Shown piece by piece: positions 48,265 through 55,388 of a DNA stretch of 64,000 nt (its first letter is position 1; each line of letters opens with the position of its first letter). The notes under the pieces are model-generated. The model made no database searches and was not told the origin of the DNA. It saw only the letters and a list, made by a program, of their open reading frames with translations. This stretch comes from GCA-2720975 sp964467985 (lineage in GTDB: Bacteria > Planctomycetota > UBA1135 > GCA-002686595): assembly GCA_964467985.1 (NCBI GenBank), contig CAYXTP010000008.1:154668-218667 (forward strand). Reading direction: 5' to 3'. The translations under genes were made by a program, and so were the position numbers.

Positions 48265-48471
48265 ATGACCAGCGCACCCACCCCTTCGCCTAGAACTCGC
48301 GAGCCGGGAGAGGCCCAATTGCCGCCCTCGCCTCCGTCGTTTTGGGACCTGCTGTGGGCCAATCTCAAGGTGCTGCTCATCGCGGCGGCTGTAGCGGGCG
48401 TCGCTTTCGGAATCTGGCGCGGATTGGCCGTCCTGTTTCCCGAAATGGAGTGGCTGCAGCTGGCTGGCTGA
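48265..48471 (+). CDS. Small single-pass membrane protein
   Basis: 68 residues from the ATG at 48265, preceded by AAGAG. A Pro-rich N-terminus (20 residues) is followed by one membrane helix VLLIAAAVAGVAFGIWRGLAVLF. No family recognised. It ends 6 bases before the stop of convergent rsmG. The coding call rests on the membrane segment and start context only. Confidence 0.45.
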   Translation: MTSAPTPSPRTREPGEAQLPPSPPSFWDLLWANLKVLLIAAAVAGVAFGIWRGLAVLFPEMEWLQLAG

Positions 48472-48477
48472 GCTGGT

Positions 48478-49503
48478 CTAGAAACCCGCGCCGCCTGGGG
48501 CGCGGTAGACCAGGATGGCCCGCGCGCCCATCTCTTCCGGCAGTTCATGCTCCCAGACTGTGTCCAGGTGAAAGCCCAGGCGCTCGGTCTCGCGCTCGGC
48601 GGCGCGCACTTCCCTTGACCACGACTTGCCCTTGAGCATGACGAAGTCCTCGAAGGTCTGTCGCACCTTGCGCACGGTGCGCACGTTTTCGCGCACCGAG
48701 CTCACCGCGCGGGCCATGACGATGTCGACCTTCTCGACCACCAGGTGATCTTCGGCCCGGGCCCAAACAGCCTTGGCATTCTTGATCTGCAAGGCGTCGA
48801 TGCAATGTTGCAGGAAATCGACCTTCTTGCGTGTCGAGTCCACCAAGACAACGGAACAATTGGGTTCCGCCAGCGCGATGGGGATTCCAGGAAAGCCGGC
48901 TCCCGTGCCCAGATCCAGGATGCGTTTGGCGATGAGGGGCACCAGGCGCGTGACCCGCCAGCAATCGAGGTAGTGCTTGGCCGCAACTTCCTTGGGTGCC
49001 TGAATCGCAGTCAGGTTGAGGGTCTTGTTGGTCTCGAGCAACAGACGGGCGTGATCTGCGTAGCGCTCGAGCAGCTCCTCGGTGACCTCCTGCTCATCCT
49101 GAAAGGCCCACTGCAGGGCGCCGAGCATGGTCTTCTTGCCAGGCACCTTGGTCTTGGGGTCTCCCGGTTCGCCTTCGTCGTCGATGCTGGTGCGGCTGCG
49201 GCGGGTCGTCTTGGCGCCCTTGGGCTTGGACTCAGACACCTCCTCTTCGCCCTCCGTTTCGTCTCCCTCCTCCTCCGGCTCGTCCTCCTCGTCCTCGTCG
49301 AATTCGGCGGCCACCTCCTCCGGGTCCAGCGCGGCGCCAAGCAACTCGGTGTCCAGCTCGGAGGTGTCCTCTTCAGGCTCGATGGGCGGAATGGCTCCGC
49401 TTCCGATCGGATTCGGGTCCCCGCCCGCCTCGTCGCCGGCGCCTGCTTCCGGCTCCTCCACGGGACCGAGGTCCGAGCTGGGGTCGTGCTGGGCAGAGGG
49501 CAT
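48478..49503 (-). CDS. rsmG: 16S rRNA (guanine-N7) methyltransferase RsmG with acidic N-terminal extension
   Basis: 341 residues; E. coli RsmG has about 207. The C-terminal 215 residues are the SAM methyltransferase that modifies G527 of 16S rRNA: ILDLGTGAGFPGIPIA and VARAVSSVRE regions are present. The first 120 residues are an intrinsically disordered extension with long Glu/Asp runs (for example EFDEDEEDEPEEEGDETEGE, residues about 67-86) and then basic residues KPKGAKTTRRSR. The start sits 12 bases from tRNA-Trp, so the extension is really within the gene's frame. Role of the extension unknown. Confidence 0.92.
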   Translation of the reverse strand: MPSAQHDPSSDLGPVEEPEAGAGDEAGGDPNPIGSGAIPPIEPEEDTSELDTELLGAALDPEEVAAEFDEDEEDEPEEEGDETEGEEEVSESKPKGAKTTRRSRTSIDDEGEPGDPKTKVPGKKTMLGALQWAFQDEQEVTEELLERYADHARLLLETNKTLNLTAIQAPKEVAAKHYLDCWRVTRLVPLIAKRILDLGTGAGFPGIPIALAEPNCSVVLVDSTRKKVDFLQHCIDALQIKNAKAVWARAEDHLVVEKVDIVMARAVSSVRENVRTVRKVRQTFEDFVMLKGKSWSREVRAAERETERLGFHLDTVWEHELPEEMGARAILVYRAPGGAGF

Positions 49504-49514
49504 AGCGTGGTGAT

Positions 49515-49592
49515 TGGCAGGGCAGCAGGGACTCGAACCCCGATCCTACTGATTTGGAATCAGTCGCTCTAACCAATTGGAGCTACTGCCCT
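49515..49592 (-). tRNA. tRNA-Trp (CCA)
   Basis: 78 nt with encoded CCA. Acceptor AGGGCAG pairs with CTGCCCT, the anticodon loop TTCCAAA gives CCA, and the T-arm GGGGTTCGAGTCCC is intact (one G-U). Confidence 0.96.
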
Positions 49593-49721
49593 AGGGACGG
49601 GAAGGGTACGAGGTGGCGCAGGGTATGGGAAGAGAGGGTAGGGCCCTGGAACGCCAGGGCGTTAGAGTGTCAGCCCACGTTCGGAGTCCGCACACTGGCC
49701 TCCCCCACCCTGCTTCATTCA

Positions 49722-51167
49722 TTGGCCCGCTCTCCCCAACGCCGCTCCCGCAAGTCCAAGCCCGAGGGGCGGGCATCGAGCAAGGGGAAGACTCGGCGGA
49801 CCCCGGCCAAGGGCAAGGCATCCAAGACCAAGGAAAGCGATGAGCCAGCGCGTGCGAGTGTTGCGGCCACGGATCAGGTGGAAGGTCCCCAGCCGGAGGT
49901 TCTCGATGCGGAGCACATCGAACCGCGCGCGCTGGATTCCGATGCACTCAAGGTCGTCCGGCGCCTCCAGGAGCGCGGCTTCGAGGCCTACTTCGTGGGT
50001 GGCTGTGTGCGCGACCTACTCATCGGTCGGCGCCCGAAGGATTATGACGTGGCGACCAGTGCCCGTCCGGGCCAGGTCAAGCGGTTGTTCAAGAACGGAC
50101 GCATCATTGGCCGGCGCTTTCGCCTGGTGCACGTGACCTTTGGCCACAAGATCATCGAAACCGCCACCTTCCGGCGAGCTCCCAAGACACAGAATGGGGG
50201 CGATCTCCTGATTACGGAAGACAACGAGTACGGCACGGCGTACGAAGACGCTCTGCGCCGCGACTTCACGGTCAACGGCTTGTTTCTCGAGCCGCGCCGG
50301 CACGAGGTGCTCGACTACGTACAGGGGCTGCAGGACCTCGAAGACAGAGTGCTGCGCACCATCGGTGAACCGGAGGTACGCCTACTTGAGGACCCGGTGC
50401 GCATCATGCGTGCCGTCAAGTTCGCGACACGGTTGGATTTTCGCATCGAGGACGACACCTGGAATGCCATGTGTACGGTGGCACCCGAACTAGAGCGCTC
50501 CGCGGCCCCGCGCGTGTTCGAGGAAATTCTGAGGCTCATGCGGTCGGGAACGGCCATGGGGTCCTTCAAGATGTTGCGCGCCTGTGGTGCGTTGCGGGCC
50601 ATCCTGCCGGCCCAGGATCTGCACCTCGGTGCACGTCGTGGTGGTCCGGAGGAGGACCACCTGAGGGCCGAGGTCTATTGGCGCTTGCTTGAAGCGCTGG
50701 ATGCCGAGGTACACCAGGGGTACATCCCCACCGTGGCGGTGGCGATTGCCGTGCTCTTCAACGAACTCGTGGAGCGCGAGGTGGATCCTGATACGCGCAC
50801 GCGCCGGGGCGACCCGGGTGACCGTCTCAGTATCTGCCGCGCGGTCATGGATCCGCTCTTCGAGGCCACGCGCCTGAATCGGCGGGAATTCGGTCGTGCG
50901 CAGCGCTTGATCGCGATCCAGGATCGCTTCTTGGCCCTGACCAAACCCCGCTTCAGCCCCTTGCTCTTCGCACGCCAAGAGGACTTCCCTGAGGCCCACG
51001 ACCTCTTTGGCCTGCGAGCCCAGGCACGTGGGGTGGGCTGGGATATCTTCGAGGCCTGGCAGGAGATCGCTGAGCGGGCTCAGGAGGCCAGCGAGGAGGA
51101 GCTGGAGCAGGAGCGCAAACGGGTGCGCAGGCGTCCGAGGCGTAGTCGGAAGCGACGCAAGTCCTAG
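49722..51167 (+). CDS. pcnB: Poly(A) polymerase PcnB
   Basis: 481 residues from a TTG at 49722, chosen because the longer frame runs into tRNA-Trp; the exact start is uncertain. The family is tRNA nucleotidyltransferase-like, but the segment RRPKDYDVATSARPGQVKRL, followed by RIIGRRFRLVHV, is the PcnB form. The nucleotidyl site is GGCVRDLLIGR. The N-terminal 60 residues are Lys/Arg-rich (KSKPEGRASSKGKTRRTPAK), and the C-terminus ends RKRVRRRPRRSRKRRKS, both RNA-binding in character. Confidence 0.9.
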   Translation: MARSPQRRSRKSKPEGRASSKGKTRRTPAKGKASKTKESDEPARASVAATDQVEGPQPEVLDAEHIEPRALDSDALKVVRRLQERGFEAYFVGGCVRDLLIGRRPKDYDVATSARPGQVKRLFKNGRIIGRRFRLVHVTFGHKIIETATFRRAPKTQNGGDLLITEDNEYGTAYEDALRRDFTVNGLFLEPRRHEVLDYVQGLQDLEDRVLRTIGEPEVRLLEDPVRIMRAVKFATRLDFRIEDDTWNAMCTVAPELERSAAPRVFEEILRLMRSGTAMGSFKMLRACGALRAILPAQDLHLGARRGGPEEDHLRAEVYWRLLEALDAEVHQGYIPTVAVAIAVLFNELVEREVDPDTRTRRGDPGDRLSICRAVMDPLFEATRLNRREFGRAQRLIAIQDRFLALTKPRFSPLLFARQEDFPEAHDLFGLRAQARGVGWDIFEAWQEIAERAQEASEEELEQERKRVRRRPRRSRKRRKS

Positions 51168-51481
51168 GGTGCCACTGGATTCCTCCCAGCCACTCGCGAT
51201 CCGCATCGAGCCACCGTTCACTGGCGATCGCCCTCCCCTGAACCCTGCTTGGCTTCGAGAGGGCCCCCTCCTGGTGCGCTAGATGCGTGCTCACCGGGCT
51301 AGCTCGAGGTGCCCAGTACGCGCTCCAATTCGCCGGCAGACGTGCGCCAATCTGGGCGACGCCACCCACAAGAAGCACGTCGTTGGGGCCTAAAACACGC
51401 CTTGGTCAAAGAAATTGCAAATTCTAAGAGGTGAGCCCTTCGAATTCCCTTTGCGGGGGTACCCTTGGGCGAGTGTGGTAC
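51168..51481. other. Gene-free stretch before the structured RNA
   Basis: About 310 bases after pcnB without a recognisable gene. It contains a 5-bp inverted repeat AATTC/GAATT around 51420-51445, and TTGGTC with a TAAGAG 17 bases later near 51400-51430 that could be a weak promoter for the RNA downstream. Nothing else was recognised. Confidence 0.35.
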
Positions 51482-51698
51482 GACGTCAGTCAGTCGGGCG
51501 CCACTGGACCCCACCCCCCCTCATCCGTGTGAACGAGCTTTGCGGTGATTGTCACGCGGACGGGTCCGGTTGGAGCCCGCGCTAAAAAAACTGACGTCCA
51601 AGACGAGCACCTCGGTGCCGTCTCGGTTTGCGAGGCCCTCCCCTCGCACCGACCAACCTCCGGGCCGGCCTTCCTCCTAGGGCCGGCCCCCTTTTTTT
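51482..51698 (+). ncRNA. Candidate structured non-coding RNA or leader
   Basis: Four perfectly nested helices can be drawn: 51482-51490/51590-51598 (9 bp), 51495-51499/51575-51579 (5 bp), 51503-51511/51562-51570 (9 bp, one U-G) and 51525-51532/51552-51559 (8 bp, one U-G). Two hairpins follow: 51601-51605/51619-51623 with an inner 51607-51610/51615-51618, and 51624-51627/51648-51651 with an inner 51630-51635/51642-51647. Then comes an intrinsic terminator. The U-G pairs would be mismatches on the other strand, which favours the plus strand. It is not tmRNA, SRP RNA or RNase P by conserved motifs; 6S RNA is not excluded. The gene at 51777 starts 78 bases after the U-tract, so a leader with attenuator is also possible. 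Confidence 0.6.
51662..51698 (+). terminator. Intrinsic terminator of the structured RNA
   Basis: Perfect 9-bp stem (51662-51670 GGGCCGGCC with 51681-51689 GGCCGGCCC), 10-base loop, then CC and seven T. The U-tract places it on the plus strand. It lies between pcnB and the secreted-protein gene. Confidence 0.85.
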
Positions 51699-51776
51699 GG
51701 GCGAGCACCTGGTCTACGAGCTGACCTGTGTCCAGGAAAAACCGGGGGCGCGGGACCCCTATGGAATTGGCAACAT

Positions 51777-52928
51777 GTGCCTGTGACCTTCTCCAATCCG
51801 AAACGCCGAGCAGCAACCTGTCTGCTGCTAGGCCTGGCCCTTGCCACGCCGTCGAGGGCTCAAGACTCCGACGCCCAAGCACAGCCCACCGATGCTCGGC
51901 TACAAGCCGTTTGGGACGGGTTGTCCGCCGCGCAACGCCAAGAGGTCAGTGGCTGGTACCAAGCCGAGATTCAAGCCGCTCGGACCTACCAGGCCCAATT
52001 GGTCTCCTACATCTTGGCCCAGGTGGAGCACGACCCACGCGCCTGGCCCAAGGCCACCCCGGAACCTCCTCTGTACCAGGCCAGCCGCCACGCTCCAGCG
52101 CAGGTCATTGCCCGGCGCTTTGTCGAACACCCGAGTTCGCGTCAGAAGGCCTGGATTCGCAAGGTCTTCCGCTCCAGAGCCCAGGATCCCCACCCTCTGC
52201 TTTGGACCTACGACTACGGCCGCGGCACGGTCGTTTCCCATGCCTCTGGCAGGTCGTCTCGCCCATCGCCGGCCCACATCTTCGAGCTAGCACTCGCCGG
52301 CCGAGTGCCCGACTCCGACCTGGCCCAGGCGATCGTCGCCGGGGCCTTGGACCAAGGGCACCAGCGCACAGCGCATGGGGCCTTTTCCCATGCCTACTCA
52401 GATCGCGAAGGCAAGGCCCTGCGGGAAGTGGATCTCTACGACGCTTGGGGATCGGGCTTGGAAATGGAAATGCCGGACGTGGAGTGCCTGGGCATCGTGC
52501 ACGATGTGCTGGACGACTGGAAAACCTGGGTGGCGCCCGTGCCGCCCACGCAGCACGACGAACTGTATGGCCGCATCGGGGAGATCTTCCTAGACCTGCG
52601 GGCCGAGCGGGAACTGGGCCAGGCTCTGGCGGCCACACTCTTTCAGGCCGACCCACCCTTGGCTGCGACCTACCGTCCCCACCGGGACCGCATGCATGCG
52701 CTGTGGGCCGCCGTGGGGTGCAGTCCTGCCGCGCTCGTGAAGGAATTACCTGCGACCCACGCCGACTTGGAGGAGTTCTGGATGGAGCGCGGCAAGGCGT
52801 TGGACTCCGATTTGGCTCTCTGGGAAGCCGGCGGAGTGCGGCGCGCGGCTCTGGCCGCTGACGGGGAGACGGTGCGCCGAACCCTGGTCTGGGTCATGCG
52901 GCAGCTAGACCTCTTGTCCGACGATTGA
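51777..52928 (+). CDS. Secreted protein of unknown function
   Basis: 383 residues from a GTG at 51777. The signal peptide is clear (RRAATCLLLGLALATPSRAQ). The mature part is charged and rich in Trp/His/Asp, with AIVAGALDQGHQRTAHGAFS in the middle and a metal-friendly cluster of His and Asp. The motif PLLWTYDYGRG resembles AIWLSYDYGRK in the protein at 6031, suggesting a shared small domain. No family recognised. Its last 24 bases overlap the convergent flavoprotein gene. Confidence 0.65.
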   Translation: MPVTFSNPKRRAATCLLLGLALATPSRAQDSDAQAQPTDARLQAVWDGLSAAQRQEVSGWYQAEIQAARTYQAQLVSYILAQVEHDPRAWPKATPEPPLYQASRHAPAQVIARRFVEHPSSRQKAWIRKVFRSRAQDPHPLLWTYDYGRGTVVSHASGRSSRPSPAHIFELALAGRVPDSDLAQAIVAGALDQGHQRTAHGAFSHAYSDREGKALREVDLYDAWGSGLEMEMPDVECLGIVHDVLDDWKTWVAPVPPTQHDELYGRIGEIFLDLRAERELGQALAATLFQADPPLAATYRPHRDRMHALWAAVGCSPAALVKELPATHADLEEFWMERGKALDSDLALWEAGGVRRAALAADGETVRRTLVWVMRQLDLLSDD

Positions 52929-54176
52929 GCGTCCTGCGGCGAGACCTGCCATGTGGCCTGTGGCAAAGGCCGACTGGAAGTTGAGACCCCCAATCGGCCC
53001 GTCCAGGTCGAGCAGCTCTCCGCAGACGTAAAGGCGGGGCCGGCCCCGAACCTGCATGTTCCGAGGATCCACTGCGGAGAGGGCCAAGCCGCCCGAGGTG
53101 ACCTCCGCCTGGTCGTAACCCAAGGTGCCGGCAACCGGCAGCGGCAGGCCCTTGATGGTTTCAATCAACCCGTGGCGCTGGGCCCGTGAAAGGGAGGCGG
53201 CCGCGACGTCTGCAGGCAAGGAGCCGGCGCTAAAGACCGGGTCCACCAAGCGCTTGGGGATCAGGCCACGCAGGAGTCGTGCGGCGGAGGGGCGCCCACT
53301 CCGGGCGGCGAGCTCGAGCAGTCCAGTGCGCAGGGACTCACGGTCTGCATCGGGCAGTAGATCCACGCGCAGCCGGAGGGGAGACTGCGGGTCCTGGGCA
53401 GCGATGCGGCCCGAAAGATCCATGGGCCCCGGACCTGACAAGCCACGGTGCGTGAACAACAGCGGGCGACGGCGACGTGTGATGACTTGGCCCTCGGAGT
53501 CGCTCAGGATCAGCTCGCAGTCCTGCAGGGAGACACCTGCCAGGTCGCGCACCCATTGGGCTTCAGAGCTCAGTGGAACCAGGGAGGGGCGCGGTCGTAC
53601 CAGGGGCAGTTCGAGATCCTTCAACCAGTCGTACCCATCGCCCGTCGTCCCCGTGAGCGGGTAACTCTTGCCCCCCGGAGCGAGGATCAAGTGCTGCGCC
53701 AACAGGGTTTCGGACCCGGTCGTGCGGACTCCCCACGGGGCGTCCGCCGACTGTGGATCCAGAATATGGCCCACTTGCTCGTCGTAGCGCACGACGACGT
53801 GCTGCGCGACGACGGCGTCCAGGAGGGCATCGCGCACGTCACGTGCTCGCCCGCTGATGGGGAAGACCTTCTCCATGGGGGCCGTGCGAGTGGGCACTCC
53901 CCAGGTTTCGAACTCCGCGCGCAGGGCGCTAGGAGAAAGGGCTTGGAAGGGCCCGCGCAAAAAGCGTTCACCCGCTGGGCCAAAGAGTCTGGCTGCAGCG
54001 CGACCATCCAGGGTGGTCGTCAGGTTGCAGTGGGTCCCCCCGCTGGCCAGGATTTTCGTTCCGGCGCGCGGAGTCTTTTCAAGCACCAGGGTCCGTGCTC
54101 CCAGTCGAGAGGCGCGGTGCGCGGCCATCAGCCCCGCCGCCCCGGCGCCGACCACGATCACATCAAACTCCCCCAT
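52905..54176 (-). CDS. BaiN/HI0933-family FAD-dependent oxidoreductase
   Basis: 423 residues. The N-terminal FAD fold VIVVGAGAAGLMAAHRASRLG is followed by TKILASGGTHCNLTT, diagnostic for the HI0933-like/BaiN flavoproteins. A C-terminal ICGELLDLDGPIGGLNFQS-type end (here VCGELLDLDGPIGGLNFQSA) closes the FAD site. Physiological substrate unknown. Four bases from dus, so probably co-transcribed with it. Confidence 0.88.
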   Translation of the reverse strand: MGEFDVIVVGAGAAGLMAAHRASRLGARTLVLEKTPRAGTKILASGGTHCNLTTTLDGRAAARLFGPAGERFLRGPFQALSPSALRAEFETWGVPTRTAPMEKVFPISGRARDVRDALLDAVVAQHVVVRYDEQVGHILDPQSADAPWGVRTTGSETLLAQHLILAPGGKSYPLTGTTGDGYDWLKDLELPLVRPRPSLVPLSSEAQWVRDLAGVSLQDCELILSDSEGQVITRRRRPLLFTHRGLSGPGPMDLSGRIAAQDPQSPLRLRVDLLPDADRESLRTGLLELAARSGRPSAARLLRGLIPKRLVDPVFSAGSLPADVAAASLSRAQRHGLIETIKGLPLPVAGTLGYDQAEVTSGGLALSAVDPRNMQVRGRPRLYVCGELLDLDGPIGGLNFQSAFATGHMAGLAAGRSIVGQEV

Positions 54177-54179
54177 CGC

Positions 54180-55385
54180 CTAACCCGCTCCCAGGGCTTT
54201 CTCCCAGGCTCTGATTTCTTCCTGGCTGTGGGGCCCCTTGGGGGCGCAGTCCTCATCCGGATTGTCGAGGTAGCCGACGGGCAATTTGACCTTCTGGATG
54301 CGGCTGCCCTTCGCTCGTGAGGCGCGCAGGGCCTGCAGCGGGAAGGGCTGTTCGAGGTCGAGCGTGCTGAGCAGGGGCCGCATTTCTCCCAGGTCTTTCA
54401 ATCGTGCAAGTTGCCCACGCACCGCCGCCGCCCCTCGAAATCCGCGCGTGTACCAGGTGGTCCACTTGCGCATCTGCCGCACACCATGGTCCTCCCCGAA
54501 CAACTCAACGAGCCGCCGTCCGTGCTCTTCCATCACCTCCAGAACTCCGCCTAGGTTCGGCGGCGCGCAGGGTTCTTGGCCACCAAACACCGCGACGAAC
54601 TCTCCGAAGAGCCAGGGCCGACCCAAACAGCCGCGGCCCACGATGACCCCATCGCAACCCGTCGTGCGCATCATGCGCAGGGCATCCCAGCACTCAAACA
54701 CGTCGCCGTTGCCCAGGACGGGAATCGTCAAGGCCTGCTTGAGTTCCGTAATGGCGTTCCAATCCGCATCCCCCGCGTAGAGCTGGGCCGCGGTACGCGC
54801 GTGCAACCCAACGGCCGCCGCGCCCTCTTCTTGGGCCACTCGGCCAGCTGCCAGGGCGGTAGGTGTCTGGTCGTCGAGACCCGACCGCATCTTGACGGTC
54901 ACTGGTACAGCCTGTGCGTGGTGCACCATGGCGCGTACCAGTCGGGCCAAGAGGCGCGGGCGCGCCGGAATGGCGCTGCCCCCACCCTGCCGCGTGACCT
55001 TGGGCACGGGGCACCCGAAATTGATGTCGATGTGGTCGATACCCTCGTCCACAAGGCGTGCGACCATTTCACCTAGGTCCTTGGGGTCGGAGCCGTAGAT
55101 CTGGATGGAGCGCGGGTATTCCCCGGGGTGCACGGCGGCGAGTTTGGAGGTGATGCGATTGCCCAACAAGAAACCACGCGCGGTGATCATCTCGGAGACA
55201 AACAATCCAACTCCATAGTCCCGACACAAGCTCCGGAATGGGTAGTTGGTGACCCCCGCCATGGGCGCCAACACCACAGGCGTTGCGAGCCGCAGGCTCC
55301 CGATGCAGAGGGGCTTGAATTCACCCTCCTGCGCCGTGAGCACGTCCGCGTTGAGGGCCGTGCAGAACCGATCGACGCCCGCCAT
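54180..55385 (-). CDS. dus: tRNA-dihydrouridine synthase (DusB-like)
   Basis: 401 residues. It reduces uridines of tRNA with FMN. TIM barrel with LAPMAGVTNYPFRSLCRDYG at the start, the catalytic Cys in DINFGCPVPKVTRQGGGSA, and HARTAAQLYAGDADW and GNGDVF around the FMN phosphate. A 60-residue C-terminal extension goes beyond the family norm. Between the flavoprotein gene and the amidohydrolase gene. Confidence 0.92.
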   Translation of the reverse strand: MAGVDRFCTALNADVLTAQEGEFKPLCIGSLRLATPVVLAPMAGVTNYPFRSLCRDYGVGLFVSEMITARGFLLGNRITSKLAAVHPGEYPRSIQIYGSDPKDLGEMVARLVDEGIDHIDINFGCPVPKVTRQGGGSAIPARPRLLARLVRAMVHHAQAVPVTVKMRSGLDDQTPTALAAGRVAQEEGAAAVGLHARTAAQLYAGDADWNAITELKQALTIPVLGNGDVFECWDALRMMRTTGCDGVIVGRGCLGRPWLFGEFVAVFGGQEPCAPPNLGGVLEVMEEHGRRLVELFGEDHGVRQMRKWTTWYTRGFRGAAAVRGQLARLKDLGEMRPLLSTLDLEQPFPLQALRASRAKGSRIQKVKLPVGYLDNPDEDCAPKGPHSQEEIRAWEKALGAG

Positions 55386-55388
55386 GGT

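Noticed and set aside
49554..49721. Longer start for pcnB
   Set aside because: It begins inside tRNA-Trp and adds residues unlike the family.
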